DNA from: Methanomassiliicoccales archaeon
GTDB lineage: Archaea > Thermoplasmatota > Thermoplasmata > Methanomassiliicoccales > UBA472
Direction of reading: 5' to 3'
Length of the DNA: 64,000 nt
Assembly (NCBI GenBank): GCA_013415865.1
Contig: CP058896.1
Coordinates: 1,531,957 to 1,595,956 of the forward strand
Part shown: positions 1 through 9,073 of the stretch, one piece after another
How the letters are laid out: every line of letters begins with the position of its first letter
Position numbering within the stretch: the first letter of the stretch is position 1
Notes under the pieces: generated by a model
Told to the model about the DNA's origin: nothing
Database searches by the model: none
What the model saw: only the letters and a program-made list of their open reading frames with translations
Program-made: the position numbers and the translations under genes

Positions 1-400
1 ATTCTTCAACCTTCTGTTTGGCCGTCTCTGTGAACTCTGCGACCGTCACGTCGACCGCGACAGTGATCTGCCCCGAGCCGAGGAGCTTGTCGACGCCCAT
101 CTTGACCAGGTCGACCTTTATGGTCCCCCCCTCTTTGACGGCGAAACCATCCCTCATCATCGACTCAAGGTTCTCCTGCAGGTCGCTGACGTTCATCGTT
201 ATCTTCGCGGAGACGACCTTCTGCGGGCGCTTGAACCCATGGCGGCCAAAGTGGTCTGGCATGTACTTCAGCATGTGCATGGACTTGTGCTTGTGCAGAC
301 CGGCGTTGCCGGTACCCCCATGCTTGCCTGCGCCACGCCCGCTCTTCTTGCCGCGCCCGTGGGTCCTGGTGCCCCTGAACTTGTTGGTCCTGCTAACCAT
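1..400 (-). CDS. rpl15: Ribosomal protein L15 (uL15), 3' end outside window
   Basis: Large-subunit protein. The N-terminus is basic and Gly-rich (TRTHGRGKKSGRGAGKHGG), as in archaeal L15/L27Ae. The ATG is at 398-400 with GGTGA five bases upstream. The frame stays open to base 1, so the C-terminus lies outside the window. It is the last visible gene of the spc part of the operon, 22 bases after L30; secY usually follows in archaea. Confidence 0.93.
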   Translation of the reverse strand, partial: MVSRTNKFRGTRTHGRGKKSGRGAGKHGGTGNAGLHKHKSMHMLKYMPDHFGRHGFKRPQKVVSAKITMNVSDLQENLESMMRDGFAVKEGGTIKVDLVKMGVDKLLGSGQITVAVDVTVAEFTETAKQKVEE

Positions 401-422
401 TATCTTCACCTGTCGTTCAGTC

Positions 423-887
423 TCACATCATCCTCTGGATGAGGTCGTTTATCTTCTCGCCTCGGTATCCAAGGGCCCCGCCGTTCTGGAAGGACCTCTT
501 GTTCCCCTCATATCCTTTGCGGGGCGGAGTGAGCCTGAAGATAGGCTTCACGTCCTTCAGCTCCGAATACCTCACCTCTCCTCTGTTCACCGCTTTGGCG
601 AAAGAGATGATCGAGGTGTACTTGCTCCCTGCCTTCACGACCTCATCATCGATCGGCCTGTCGCCGATGAGCCTGCCCCTGAACTTGATCATCTTGGCGA
701 GGGTCTCGTCCGAGATCTCCCCCCAGGTGACATAGTCCTTGGTCTTCTGGAGCATTCCCTTTATCGAGTCGGTCTCAGGGAGGACGACACAATGGTTGAT
801 GCGGTTTAGCTTCAGCAGCTGCATCGTGTCCTCGATATCCTGGTTGACACCGGAGTGCCCCCTTACCCTAATTATCGCGTATGCCAT
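423..887 (-). CDS. rpl30: Ribosomal protein L30 (uL30)
   Basis: 154 residues, the long archaeal/eukaryotic L30 type. It begins MAYAIIRVRG with the L30 ferredoxin-like fold, followed by the archaeal C-terminal extension ending in GGALGYRGEKIND. It lies four bases after S5 and before L15, which is the standard archaeal order. Stop is TGA. Confidence 0.95.
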   Translation of the reverse strand: MAYAIIRVRGHSGVNQDIEDTMQLLKLNRINHCVVLPETDSIKGMLQKTKDYVTWGEISDETLAKMIKFRGRLIGDRPIDDEVVKAGSKYTSIISFAKAVNRGEVRYSELKDVKPIFRLTPPRKGYEGNKRSFQNGGALGYRGEKINDLIQRMM

Positions 888-891
888 GGGA

Positions 892-1575
892 TCACTCCTC
901 CTTCTTAACGTCCGCAGGTACCTGTTCCGCGATGTGGACCATCACCGGTCCTGACACGATCTTGAGCCTGCGCTCCTGCTCTTCGGTGACCCGGAACTCT
1001 GACGTCGCCTTCAGGGCATTGAACGTGGCGTAGGCGTAGTTGACCGTGGTCTTCGTGTGGCCTCCGACGTATCCCCAGCTGTCCTTTATGCCTGCAAGGG
1101 TCAGGATGCTCTTTGCGACATCCCCTACCGCAAGGGACACACCGCGCGGGGCCGGTTTCAATGTGACCTCGACGCTGCCTGCCTTGCCAGTGACCTCGAA
1201 GGGCACTGAGTGCGGTGTGCCGCACCCACATTCCCAGGAGCCGCAGCCACGCTTGATCTCGATCATATGCAGCTTCGCATTATCGATCGCCTTCCTTATG
1301 GAGGGACCGACCTCCTTGCCTTTCGCCCTTCCGATCCCTACGAACCCGTCGCCGTTGCCGACGACCACGGTGATACGGAACTTGACCCTCCTTCCAGAAT
1401 CGGTCATGCGCTGGACGATGTTGACGTCTATGACCTCGTCCTTGAGGTCCGGCAGGAGGATGTCCACGATCTCAGGCTCCCTGAGGGGGAGCTTTGTTGC
1501 CAGGGCCTGGCTCATCGAGGTGACCTCTCCATTGAGGACCATCCTGCCCAATCTCGTCTTCGGGACCCAATCCAT
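892..1575 (-). CDS. rps5: Ribosomal protein S5 (uS5)
   Basis: Small-subunit protein, 227 residues from the ATG at 1573-1575, one base after the L18 TAA. The reading frame extends upstream into L18, but the protein conventionally begins at [10 protein letters not shown]. It shows the S5 double-stranded-RNA-binding domain ([20 protein letters not shown]) and the archaeal Cys-rich stretch [10 protein letters not shown], then the S5 C-terminal domain. Confidence 0.95.
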   Translation of the reverse strand: MDWVPKTRLGRMVLNGEVTSMSQALATKLPLREPEIVDILLPDLKDEVIDVNIVQRMTDSGRRVKFRITVVVGNGDGFVGIGRAKGKEVGPSIRKAIDNAKLHMIEIKRGCGSWECGCGTPHSVPFEVTGKAGSVEVTLKPAPRGVSLAVGDVAKSILTLAGIKDSWGYVGGHTKTTVNYAYATFNALKATSEFRVTEEQERRLKIVSGPVMVHIAEQVPADVKKEE

Positions 1576-1576
1576 C

Positions 1577-2077
1577 TTAGTCAGCCTCCATGCGGTTCTT
1601 AACGTCATTAACGAGTTTCTCCACATCGTCTCCGATGTGTTTTCCCATGAGCCTGTCCTTTGAGGGGATCACTTCTTCCCCATGCGGTATCTCGACGCCC
1701 GCATCGAGCAACCCCTTCAGGGCCGCGAAGACGCCCGACCCGTTCGCGGGCACCTTGAGCCCTATATCAAGGACGGCCTCGTCTATGCCCTTCTCCTTGG
1801 CCCTCTTCCCGGCCAGGTATCCGGTGAGGTATGCTGCTGGCAGGTTCCCACAGGCCTTGTCCCATCCCTTCTCGACGAGCTCGCGAGAGTGGGCGGTGGC
1901 CAGGACCCTGTCCCCCTTCGGGTCATAATCGACTATCTGAACGCTGACGTTCCTCAGGCTGATGCGCACCACCGCCCTTGGCACACGTGCACGGAGCAGC
2001 CTTGCCCTCTGCCTGTAGTCCGTCCTGCCTTCCCTGCGGCGCCTGAACGGAACTTTATATCTCGGTCCGGTTGCCAT
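1577..2077 (-). CDS. rpl18: Ribosomal protein L18 (uL18)
   Basis: 166 residues, normal for archaeal L18, which binds 5S rRNA. The N-terminus [16 protein letters not shown] is characteristic of archaeal and eukaryotic (L5-type) members. Its ATG overlaps the L19e TGA, implying translational coupling. Stop is TAA. Confidence 0.95.
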   Translation of the reverse strand: MATGPRYKVPFRRRREGRTDYRQRARLLRARVPRAVVRISLRNVSVQIVDYDPKGDRVLATAHSRELVEKGWDKACGNLPAAYLTGYLAGKRAKEKGIDEAVLDIGLKVPANGSGVFAALKGLLDAGVEIPHGEEVIPSKDRLMGKHIGDDVEKLVNDVKNRMEAD

Positions 2078-2532
2078 CAGTTACCCTCCTTAAGGTGACC
2101 TTCTGTCCTAAGGTGCAGCAACAGTTGACGCTTGCTCCTGAACATGCCGCCCTTGGCCTTCCTATAGAACTCGCGGTAGGTCGACCGGGAGATCTTCCCC
2201 TCTTCCTTCAGCCCACGCAACGTCGTGCGGATCGGTCTGATGGTCTGGATCCATTTCTTCTTGGTCGGGGTACGCGCTCCTGCGGGACCCTTTCTGCTGC
2301 CCTGTCCACGCCTGCGGCCCTTGGACCTCTGCGCCAATTTATATCTGGCGCGGCCACGGGATACGCCCTTCTTGGGCTTTGCGCGGATGGACCCGGAATC
2401 AATGGCCTTCTTTATATCAGCCCGGGTAATGGCGTCCGCGACGTCCTCGATGCGGTTGGGGTCGATCCAGACCCTGCTCTCACCGCAGCCGAGTATGTCA
2501 GCCGCCATGCGCTTCTGGTTCTTAAGATCCAT
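2077..2532 (-). CDS. rpl19e: Ribosomal protein L19e (eL19)
   Basis: 151 residues, found only in archaea and eukaryotes. It begins MDLKNQKRMAADIL and carries the VWIDPNR motif and the long basic helical segment GRRRGQGSRKGPAGAR. It sits between L32e and L18 as in most euryarchaeal spc operons and ends in TGA overlapping the L18 start. Confidence 0.96.
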   Translation of the reverse strand: MDLKNQKRMAADILGCGESRVWIDPNRIEDVADAITRADIKKAIDSGSIRAKPKKGVSRGRARYKLAQRSKGRRRGQGSRKGPAGARTPTKKKWIQTIRPIRTTLRGLKEEGKISRSTYREFYRKAKGGMFRSKRQLLLHLRTEGHLKEGN

Positions 2533-2544
2533 ATGTTCACGTCC

Positions 2545-3207
2545 TTATCTGTTGAGTACGCGGATCCCTATCTCGTCCGCCTTTGAGATGATGTCCTTCC
2601 TTTTCTTGCTGCCGACCGTCCCGCCGATCCTCGCCGCCTGGACCTTCGGGTCCAAAGCATCAAGCTGTGATGGGTTGAAGACCATCACCTCCTCGAATCC
2701 GCTGGGGTGAAGTCCACGGACCTCTGCAGGGCCACGGAACCCGATCGATACGATCGTCGGGCGATATCCGTAGTGCCGGCGCTGCTTGCTGTGGATCCCG
2801 CGCGGCTTCCTCCACTTGCCCTCTAGCTTCTGGTAGCGGAACCATTCCTGCCTCAGGAACGGGGGTCTCCGGTCGTCGATCTCCTTACGCAGCTCCAGCA
2901 GCGCCTTCTTCTCCTTACTGAGCTCCGGCTTCTTCTTTGCGACGTATTCGCCCTCTTCCACGACCTCGGCCTCTTTCTTCTCTGAGGCCTTCAGTCCGGT
3001 CTCCTCGATGACCTCGATCCAATGGTCGGCGATCTTGTCGCCCACCCCGTCAAGGTCGTCGACGATCTTCTTTTTCATCTTCTCGTCCTTCAGCGCATCG
3101 AGGAGCTGTTGGAGGTCTTCGATATCCATCGCCTTCAGCTGTTCAGTGTACTCCTTCCTGTAGTAAGGCAGGTCGGAGAGCTGTTTGATCTCCTTCTTCT
3201 TTGCCAT
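2545..3207 (-). CDS. rpl32e: Ribosomal protein L32e (eL32) with long N-terminal extension
   Basis: 220 residues. The conserved L32e domain occupies about residues 110-220 (FLRQEWFRYQKL, KPRGIHSKQRRHYGYRP, GLHPSGFEEV). The first ~100 residues are an acidic/basic extension containing a helix-hairpin-helix-like piece (DDLDGVGDKIADHW) and a Lys/Glu-rich linker. N-terminal extensions occur in some other euryarchaeal L32e proteins; the role of this one is not known to me. It overlaps the L6 stop. Confidence 0.94.
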   Translation of the reverse strand: MAKKKEIKQLSDLPYYRKEYTEQLKAMDIEDLQQLLDALKDEKMKKKIVDDLDGVGDKIADHWIEVIEETGLKASEKKEAEVVEEGEYVAKKKPELSKEKKALLELRKEIDDRRPPFLRQEWFRYQKLEGKWRKPRGIHSKQRRHYGYRPTIVSIGFRGPAEVRGLHPSGFEEVMVFNPSQLDALDPKVQAARIGGTVGSKKRKDIISKADEIGIRVLNR

Positions 3208-3755
3208 CAGTTCGCCCTCCTTGCCTTCTCGACGATGTAAATTCCATCCTGGAACACCCTCGGGTCGAACCCTTTGATCTTTGTCGCCCTTTCGATGTTC
3301 GCTGCCGACTGTGAGACCGACTCAAGGTCCACTCCGCTCAGGATGACATCATTCCCTTTTATCTGGACCTTGGTATCTCCGATAATATTGGCGGACCTTG
3401 GTGCCTTCTCTCCAAGGAAGTTGTCGATGATGAACTTGTCACCTTTCGTCGAGGCCTTTATCGGGAAGTGGGAGTAGACTATCTTCATCTCGTACTCATA
3501 CCCGTGGGTGACACCCTCGATCATGTTGCGGATATGCGCTGCGAAGGTGCCCACGACGGCCTTCTCCCTCACCCGCGGCATGTCACAACTGACCTCGATG
3601 TGCTGACCCTCCACCTTGACCTTGACGGTCATATGGTCGAAGTCACGTGTCAGGCTGCCCTTCTTGCCCTTCACGGTCAATCTGGTGCCTGTCATGGTGA
3701 CCTGGACGTCCTTTGGGACCTCTATCTTTTCCACTAAGTGCCCTGTAACAACCAT
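3207..3755 (-). CDS. rpl6: Ribosomal protein L6 (uL6)
   Basis: 182 residues from the chosen ATG at 3753-3755. An in-frame start at 3776 lies inside S8, but GAGGTGAT at 3760-3767 is spaced correctly only for the downstream ATG, so MVVTGHLVEKIEVP is the likely N-terminus. Two L6 repeats are visible, including the GVTHGYEYEMKIVYSHFPI segment of archaeal L6. The stop overlaps the L32e start. Confidence 0.94.
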   Translation of the reverse strand: MVVTGHLVEKIEVPKDVQVTMTGTRLTVKGKKGSLTRDFDHMTVKVKVEGQHIEVSCDMPRVREKAVVGTFAAHIRNMIEGVTHGYEYEMKIVYSHFPIKASTKGDKFIIDNFLGEKAPRSANIIGDTKVQIKGNDVILSGVDLESVSQSAANIERATKIKGFDPRVFQDGIYIVEKARRAN

Positions 3756-3765
3756 CCCGATCACC

Positions 3766-4155
3766 TCAATAGACATAGGCCAGCAGCTTCCCGCCGACCC
3801 CTAGCTCCTTCGCCTTGACGTGCGATATCACGCCCTCGGTGGTAGATACGATGATGACACCGAAGTCCTGCGCAGGCAGGTACCTGGCCTCGAACATCTC
3901 AAGGTCCACCTTCTTGACGGAGTACCGCGGCTTTATGACACCGCAGTTGTTTATCTTGCCTTCCATCTTCACTTTGAAGACCCCGGCCTTTCCATCCTCT
4001 ACGAACTCGAACTGGTTTATGTAACCGTTCTCCTGCATGACCTTCAATACGCGTCCTATCAGCTTCGAGGAGGGCTTGATGATGCACTCGCTCTTACCGA
4101 CCATGGCCGCGTTCTTGATCGTTGACATGGCATCGTTCAATGGGTCGCTCTGCAT
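3766..4155 (-). CDS. rps8: Ribosomal protein S8 (uS8)
   Basis: 129 residues, standard archaeal S8, a primary 16S-binding protein. It begins [16 protein letters not shown] and ends with the conserved block [26 protein letters not shown] (quoted in parts). It follows S14 by nine bases. The L6 ribosome binding site lies across its stop codon. Confidence 0.96.
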   Translation of the reverse strand: MQSDPLNDAMSTIKNAAMVGKSECIIKPSSKLIGRVLKVMQENGYINQFEFVEDGKAGVFKVKMEGKINNCGVIKPRYSVKKVDLEMFEARYLPAQDFGVIIVSTTEGVISHVKAKELGVGGKLLAYVY

Positions 4156-4164
4156 CTGCTCACC

Positions 4165-4311
4165 TCATGAATATTTCTTGAATCCGATCTGCGGAGCGAT
4201 CTCGCGGAAGCACTGCCTGCACAGATGCATGCCATACCTCCTGACTATGCCCCTCTTCCGACCGCAGCGCGTGCAGCCCTTTGACCGCCCGAACTGTTTC
4301 TTTGGCTTCAC
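4165..4311 (-). CDS. rps14: Ribosomal protein S14 (uS14), zinc form
   Basis: A 48-residue gene. The GTG start at 4309-4311 overlaps the L5 TGA as GTGA. It reads [20 protein letters not shown] and continues with [17 protein letters not shown] to KKYS. Two CxxC pairs (CTRC, CRQC) give the zinc knuckle of archaeal S14. Length and position between L5 and S8 are exactly those expected. Stop is TGA. Confidence 0.95.
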   Translation of the reverse strand: MKPKKQFGRSKGCTRCGRKRGIVRRYGMHLCRQCFREIAPQIGFKKYS

Positions 4312-4820
4312 TCGACCACCTCCACCTTGAACTTCTCTTTCATGAAGTTCGCGGCCTCTGTCCGGGTCATCCTATGGACATGGGGAAGTTTCCTCCTCAT
4401 GATGCGCCTGCGGGCGACCCTTCGGCCAGGCCTCTGTATGCTCACGCACACGTCCATACCAAATATGCCTATCTCAGGGTCGTACTTCATGCCTTCGAAG
4501 TCAGTATAATCGCTTATCCCAAAGCAGAGGTTCCCCTCCGGGTCAAAGGAGTACATATATACTTTGTTCTCCCGGATCCAAAGGGCCTTTTTCAGGAATT
4601 CCTCTGCCTTCTCGCCGCGCAGGGTGACCATGCATCCGATGGGCATCCCCTCACGGACGCCCAGGTCCCTGTTGGTGACCTTCGCGGTCGTGATCTTCGG
4701 CTTCTGCTTGGTGACCATCTCGAGGACCTTCTGGGCCTTGACCAACCTGTCACCTGCCTCGCCAACGCCTATATTGACCACGACCTTCTCGATCCTAGGC
4801 TGCCTCATTACATCGCTCAT
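4308..4820 (-). CDS. rpl5: Ribosomal protein L5 (uL5)
   Basis: 170 residues, binds 5S rRNA in the large subunit. Recognisable by [22 protein letters not shown] (in two parts), the GCMVTLRG segment and the archaeal C-terminus [15 protein letters not shown]. It overlaps S4e at its start and S14 at its stop by four bases each, consistent with coupled translation. Confidence 0.96.
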   Translation of the reverse strand: MSDVMRQPRIEKVVVNIGVGEAGDRLVKAQKVLEMVTKQKPKITTAKVTNRDLGVREGMPIGCMVTLRGEKAEEFLKKALWIRENKVYMYSFDPEGNLCFGISDYTDFEGMKYDPEIGIFGMDVCVSIQRPGRRVARRRIMRRKLPHVHRMTRTEAANFMKEKFKVEVVE

Positions 4821-5527
4821 AGCGCGCTCGCCTCCGGCAATATTACCTCTGGGACCTTGTTCCCTACCACGAAGACGTTCTCTTTGATGGTCAAGATACC
4901 ATCCTTCATCTTGACCAGGTTCGGGGCCGAGGACCTTTCGATGATATACTCGTCTATGACGCCCAGCTCACCGACATGGGAGCCGCTGATGATGAACGCG
5001 ACGTTGCCTTTGGCAAGTCTGTAGGTATCGAGGATCTTCTGCGAAGGCAGCTCGATCTTGACGACGTCACCGCATTTCCAGACATCCTTCTCGACGATGA
5101 TGCATCGGCCATCGTTCATGTTCAGTTGGACCTTGCCTCCGGACAGGGTGGTCTTGCCATCAATGCGGCATAATTTCCATTTCTCCTTTCCCTCCGATAT
5201 GGGCACAAGGCGGAACTTGCCCTTCCTGTCTAGCATCATCCTATAGTTCTGGTTCAACTTCGGGATGGACACGACGTCCATCAGTCCGACCGGGAACCGC
5301 TCCTCTGTGACGACCCTGCCATCCACGAGGACCTCGCGGTTCGACAGGATCTTCTTCCCCTCAGCATAGGTGTCGCAGAGGCCCAGCATGTCACGGATGA
5401 CGACCATGAGGGACATGCTCGTCTGCTTGCTATGCGCTCCCGGGTTGGTCCCAGTGATCCATACGCTCTTCTTCCTCGGGACCGCCCAAGACCTAGGGGC
5501 CATCAATCTCTTCATGTCGCTGCTCAT
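4817..5527 (-). CDS. rps4e: Ribosomal protein S4e (eS4)
   Basis: Archaeal/eukaryotic-specific small-subunit protein, 236 residues from the ATG at 5525-5527, which overlaps the L24 stop as ATGA and has GGAGGT upstream. The longer in-frame extension lies inside L24 and is unlikely. N-terminal KRLMAPRSW, an S4 RNA-binding segment (ILSNREVLVDGRVV) and a C-terminal KOW-like SHVGELGVIDEY are visible. Confidence 0.95.
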   Translation of the reverse strand: MSSDMKRLMAPRSWAVPRKKSVWITGTNPGAHSKQTSMSLMVVIRDMLGLCDTYAEGKKILSNREVLVDGRVVTEERFPVGLMDVVSIPKLNQNYRMMLDRKGKFRLVPISEGKEKWKLCRIDGKTTLSGGKVQLNMNDGRCIIVEKDVWKCGDVVKIELPSQKILDTYRLAKGNVAFIISGSHVGELGVIDEYIIERSSAPNLVKMKDGILTIKENVFVVGNKVPEVILPEASAL

Positions 5528-5898
5528 GCAGAAACCTCCTTCTTCTGGAGCCTGCTCTTCCTCCACGGGTCCTTGGTCTCTAGTTTCGTGATGACCAGGT
5601 TGGACGCGTGCACTGAGCGCGCCTCCATCGTGCCGTCCGCCTTGGCGATCGTCACTCCTTCTATGTAGACGCGTCCGGAGCTAAGGTCGAGGTCTGTGAC
5701 CTTCCCCTCGAGGCCGATTATATCTGCATCCCCGCGCATCACTTTGACGGTGTCTCCCCTGACGACCCTGGCCGAGCGGCGTTTGTACTCCTTCTTCAAT
5801 TCGTCGCTGAGGTGCGATGCGACCATCCTGCTCTTCACATGGACCGGTGCATTATGCTGCGCCTTGCGTTGCTTCCTTGCCTTTGCGCTCTTTGTCAT
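5524..5898 (-). CDS. rpl24: Ribosomal protein L24 (uL24)
   Basis: 124 residues, an assembly-initiating large-subunit protein. The KOW motif is clear at about residues 45-70 (VRGDTVKVMRGDADIIGLEGKV, in parts). The N-terminus is the basic archaeal type (AKARKQRKAQHNAP). It lies nine bases after L14 and overlaps S4e by four. Confidence 0.95.
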   Translation of the reverse strand: MTKSAKARKQRKAQHNAPVHVKSRMVASHLSDELKKEYKRRSARVVRGDTVKVMRGDADIIGLEGKVTDLDLSSGRVYIEGVTIAKADGTMEARSVHASNLVITKLETKDPWRKSRLQKKEVSA

Positions 5899-5907
5899 TT
5901 TCTCACC

Positions 5908-6315
5908 TCAGATGATGGTAGACGCGGTCGCTGCTATGCGCGGCCACCTCTCAGCGGCCTCGCGCGCCACCGCTCCCTTTATGTCGCTCCCCTTTGTCTC
6001 TCCCTCTTCCGTCGTGATGACGGCGGCATTGTCCTCGAAAACGACCATTGTACCATCCGGGCGGCGGAAGGGCCTCTTCTGCCTGACGATGACCGCATAG
6101 ACGACCTGCCTTCTCATCTCAGGCGTCCCTTTCTTGACCGATGCCACAACTATGTCACCGACCGCCGCGCTGGGGTACCGGCGGGTGACACCATGATATC
6201 CGGGGACAGCGATGACACTGATCGTCTTTGCACCAGTGTTGTCGATGACGTCCAACACGCTTCCGGTGCAGATCCCTTTAGTCTGTTTGCCAGCCAATCC
6301 CTTCACGGTGTTCAC
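5908..6315 (-). CDS. rpl14: Ribosomal protein L14 (uL14)
   Basis: 135 residues. L14 beta-barrel with GSVLDVIDNTGAK, PSAAVGDIVVASVKKGTPE and RRPDGTMVVFEDNAAVI. Its ATG overlaps the S17 TGA by four bases, as in many archaeal spc operons. Confidence 0.96.
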   Translation of the reverse strand: MNTVKGLAGKQTKGICTGSVLDVIDNTGAKTISVIAVPGYHGVTRRYPSAAVGDIVVASVKKGTPEMRRQVVYAVIVRQKRPFRRPDGTMVVFEDNAAVITTEEGETKGSDIKGAVAREAAERWPRIAATASTII

Positions 6316-6641
6316 CTCTTCTCAATGATGACGAACGACACGGTCTTGCTGATCGGTCTGCACTCCATGATCCTGACCTCGTCCCCTGCCTTCACACCAA
6401 GGCAGGGCGGGGCGTGCACGGAGTAGCGGCTCGAGCGCTTCTCGTACCTCTCGTACTTGTGGTCGTATTTCAGATAGTTCTTCTCGACGACAGCGGTCTT
6501 CTCCATCTTCATGGAAACGACCACTCCATCGATCACCTGGCCCCTTACGGAAAGCTCCCCATGGAAGGGGCAATGCTTGTCCTCGCAGACACCCTGCGGG
6601 GCCTTTACATCAATGCCAATGTCCTTGACCTCACCATTCAT
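6312..6641 (-). CDS. rps17: Ribosomal protein S17 (uS17)
   Basis: 109 residues. OB-fold small-subunit protein with GQVIDGVVVSMKMEKTAVV (in part), the archaeal KYERYEKRSSRYSVH segment, and GDEVRIMECRPISKT. An N-terminal CEDKHCPFHG stretch gives two cysteines, common in archaeal S17. It follows rnp1 by four bases and overlaps L14. Confidence 0.95.
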   Translation of the reverse strand: MNGEVKDIGIDVKAPQGVCEDKHCPFHGELSVRGQVIDGVVVSMKMEKTAVVEKNYLKYDHKYERYEKRSSRYSVHAPPCLGVKAGDEVRIMECRPISKTVSFVIIEKR

Positions 6642-6645
6642 AAGA

Positions 6646-6906
6646 TCACCTTATCTTCTTGATCCGGTCCTCAGGTCTGTACTGGATCTCCGATCCCTTG
6701 ACCTGGACCTTTCTGCCCTCATATGTGAACTCGAACTCGTTGCCGGACTTAGGGACCACACGTTCCTTTCCACCAGAACGGAGGGTGAAGGTGTTCTTCG
6801 TCTCATCCACGACCGTGCCCCTTATGAGATAGCCACGGTGCCTGGAGGAAACGACCTCGACCTCTGTCCCAATGAACTCTCGCCTCATGAAATCCCTCTT
6901 GTCCAT
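6646..6906 (-). CDS. rnp1: RNase P protein component 1 (Rpp29/Pop4)
   Basis: 86 residues, protein subunit of archaeal RNase P, which trims tRNA 5' ends. It has the Sm-like barrel: IGTEVEVVSSRHRGYLIRGTVV (in parts), then DETKNTFTLR and VQVKGSEIQYRPEDRIKK. It lies between aIF1 and S17, the classic archaeal location. A second RNase P subunit (Pop5) lies at 28468-28815. Confidence 0.93.
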   Translation of the reverse strand: MDKRDFMRREFIGTEVEVVSSRHRGYLIRGTVVDETKNTFTLRSGGKERVVPKSGNEFEFTYEGRKVQVKGSEIQYRPEDRIKKIR

Positions 6907-6912
6907 GCCCGA

Positions 6913-7212
6913 TCATCTTACCTCGGTCTTGAAGCCCATCTCTTCCAGGAACTCCTTGACCTTCTTCTTGTGGTCGCCCTGGAGCTCGATCTTGTTGTCC
7001 TTTGCCGTGCCCCCGGCCGCGCATTTGCTCTTCAGCTTCTTGGCCAGGTCATCCAGGTCGATATCGTTGGAGTCGATGCCTTCGACCACTGTGACTATCT
7101 TACCATAACGTCGGCTGTCGGTGTAGATCTTCACGGACTGTTGCTCGCGTGCGATCTCCTCGCACATGCACAGTTCCTTCGGCAGTCCACACACGGAGCA
7201 GATCTCAGCCAT
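6913..7212 (-). CDS. Translation initiation factor aIF1 (SUI1 family)
   Basis: 99 residues. Aids start-site selection on the small subunit. The SUI1 fold covers about residues 28-99 ([42 protein letters not shown]). An N-terminal [13 protein letters not shown] zinc knuckle is typical of archaeal members. Its ATG overlaps the L29 TAA. It is embedded in the ribosomal operon, so it should be co-expressed with the small subunit. Confidence 0.94.
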   Translation of the reverse strand: MAEICSVCGLPKELCMCEEIAREQQSVKIYTDSRRYGKIVTVVEGIDSNDIDLDDLAKKLKSKCAAGGTAKDNKIELQGDHKKKVKEFLEEMGFKTEVR

Positions 7213-7412
7213 TACTTCCCTTCCTCCTTCTGGATGGTGAGGATCCGGGCTATGTTCGTCCGGATCGCCCTGATCTTTCCAGGGCTCGCTGGTGCGCCTC
7301 CCATGGCCGCTGCCCCGCGCTCATGCATAAGCTCGTCCTTCAGCTCGCGCAGCTTTTTTGCACGGTCCTCGGGGCTCATCTGCCGGATCTCGGCGGTCCT
7401 CATCAGCGCCAT
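7212..7412 (-). CDS. rpl29: Ribosomal protein L29 (uL29)
   Basis: 66 residues, two-helix protein near the exit tunnel. It begins [21 protein letters not shown] with the L29 signature [12 protein letters not shown]. Start and stop overlap the S3 stop and aIF1 start. The loop [14 protein letters not shown] is as in archaeal L29. Confidence 0.95.
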   Translation of the reverse strand: MALMRTAEIRQMSPEDRAKKLRELKDELMHERGAAAMGGAPASPGKIRAIRTNIARILTIQKEEGK

Positions 7413-8143
7413 TAGCTCGACACCTCCTTGTTCTCCTGCACCACGTCTGTCTCGACAGGCTCAGGGTCATGGACGGCTATCGCATCTGGAACATCATTCC
7501 TTGGAAGGAGCTGCTCTATCATGTCAGGTAGCGCCTCCTTGGCTTTGTCCAGACCGAGCACATCGATCTCTGCAGGAAGTCTTGCGTTCGGGTCCATTAT
7601 CTCGACCTTAACGCCGATGACGCCTGGTTTGAGCTTAGCAACCGCGAAGCCCGTCTTGATGAACTTAAGGCGGGAGTCACCGCAGTACTTGATGTAGCCC
7701 TCTTTGAACTTCTCGGTCCTGTGGCGCTCCCCAGATAGCTTCCCTGAAAGGACGATGAGACATCCTCTGGCACCATTGTCCATTATCCTTCGGACAGTGG
7801 AGTGGCCCGCACGACGGAAGTGCCATCCGCGCTCAAGTGCGAAGGCAAGCTTCTCGGCCATGATCTGGGCGTTGAGGTTAGGGTTATCCACCTCTTGCAC
7901 CTCGATCTGCGGGTTGTCGTACTTGAAGTTGTCCTCTATGGCCTTGGTCAGGGTCTTTATCGCTGAACCACGGCGCCCTATCACTATTCCAGGTCTTTCA
8001 GTGATCAGGGTGACCCTTGTGCCCATGGGCGTCCTCTGGACATCCACTCCACCAAAGCCGGCCCTGTCGACCGTTTTCATAAGGTACTCCTTAAGGAGCG
8101 TCCTTCTGATGTTCTCAGCAACGAATTTGCGCTCGCTAGCCAT
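7412..8143 (-). CDS. rps3: Ribosomal protein S3 (uS3)
   Basis: 243 residues. The KH domain is near residues 40-75 (RPGIVIGRRGSAIKTL), followed by the S3 C-terminal domain (ARGCLIVLSGKLSGERHR). An acidic tail (VETDVVQENKEVSS) ends the protein. It lies one base after L22 and overlaps L29. Confidence 0.96.
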   Translation of the reverse strand: MASERKFVAENIRRTLLKEYLMKTVDRAGFGGVDVQRTPMGTRVTLITERPGIVIGRRGSAIKTLTKAIEDNFKYDNPQIEVQEVDNPNLNAQIMAEKLAFALERGWHFRRAGHSTVRRIMDNGARGCLIVLSGKLSGERHRTEKFKEGYIKYCGDSRLKFIKTGFAVAKLKPGVIGVKVEIMDPNARLPAEIDVLGLDKAKEALPDMIEQLLPRNDVPDAIAVHDPEPVETDVVQENKEVSS

Positions 8144-8144
8144 T

Positions 8145-8591
8145 TTACTTCATCTCCTCAAGGATGACCTCGATGTTGACCGTCTGTTGGTTCCAGGGTG
8201 TGCTCCGGCCATGCGCGCGTGGCATGTAGCCAGGTATCGTCCTTCCCAGGTGGGCGGCGATGACCTTGATGCGCATGTTCTCGGTGTCCAGCCCCTTGTA
8301 TTCAGCGTTCTGCTTTGCGCTCTCGATGACCTTGGTGATCGCCTTGGCGGCCTTGACCGGGAACCTTCCCGGCCCGACCCCCCTCTTGTGGGCGACGCCC
8401 ATGTTATAGCGTCGGATGGGGACCGGCCTCTTCAGCTCGGCGACCTCCTCAAGCATCTGAAGTGCAACGGAGACCTTCTTTCCCTTGACCATCTGGCAGA
8501 TCTCACGTGAGAATTTTGGGGAGATCGGGATCTCCTTGCCGATGGCGCGGGAGGTCGTGTCCGGGTCAGCCTCTTGTGTATATCCAACCAT
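8145..8591 (-). CDS. rpl22: Ribosomal protein L22 (uL22)
   Basis: 148 residues from the ATG at 8589-8591. GAGGTGATC six bases upstream supports this start over an in-frame site inside S19. Conserved segments: ISPKFSREICQMVKGKKV, GVGPGRFPVKAAKAI and the tunnel loop/tail PRAHGRSTPWNQQTVNIEVI (in part). Stop is TAA. Confidence 0.95.
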   Translation of the reverse strand: MVGYTQEADPDTTSRAIGKEIPISPKFSREICQMVKGKKVSVALQMLEEVAELKRPVPIRRYNMGVAHKRGVGPGRFPVKAAKAITKVIESAKQNAEYKGLDTENMRIKVIAAHLGRTIPGYMPRAHGRSTPWNQQTVNIEVILEEMK

Positions 8592-8605
8592 TTCCAGATC
8601 ACCTC

Positions 8606-9067
8606 TCACTTCAGCGGCAGGAACTTCGAGGACCTTGTCGCACCGACACCTGGTCCGGAGTGTTTCACGGACTTGCGCGTCTGGCTGAACTCGCCCAGAT
8701 AGTGGCCGATCATCTCTGGCCTTATCTCTATCTCCTTGAATTCCTTGCCATTATATACTGCCACCTTGCGGCCGACGAACTCGGGGACGATCGGGATGTC
8801 CCGGCGGTGGGTACGGACAATCTCGTACTTGCCGGACTTTATCTTCTCGAACGCGGTCCTCTGCTCATCGTTGAATCCGCGGATGAAGGTCCTCCTGATC
8901 CTGGAGGGCATGAGCTCCAGGACCTCCTCGAACGGCATCTCCTGGAGCTGCTCCATGGTGAAGCCTCGGTAGGTGAACTCCTTCTTCCTCCTGGCCGTGA
9001 TGGCGGTCTTCTTCTTCCTCATCTTCCTGCGTGAGGACTTCGTACCGGTCAATTTCTCATCAGCCAT
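8606..9067 (-). CDS. rps19: Ribosomal protein S19 (uS19)
   Basis: 153 residues, the longer archaeal form. The core FVGRKVAVYNGKEF, IRPEMIGHYLGEF and GPGVGATRSSKF is diagnostic. The N-terminal ~60 residues are basic and contain the archaeal FTYRGFTMEQLQEMP segment. Located between L2 and L22. Confidence 0.96.
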   Translation of the reverse strand: MADEKLTGTKSSRRKMRKKKTAITARRKKEFTYRGFTMEQLQEMPFEEVLELMPSRIRRTFIRGFNDEQRTAFEKIKSGKYEIVRTHRRDIPIVPEFVGRKVAVYNGKEFKEIEIRPEMIGHYLGEFSQTRKSVKHSGPGVGATRSSKFLPLK

Positions 9068-9073
9068 CTACTT

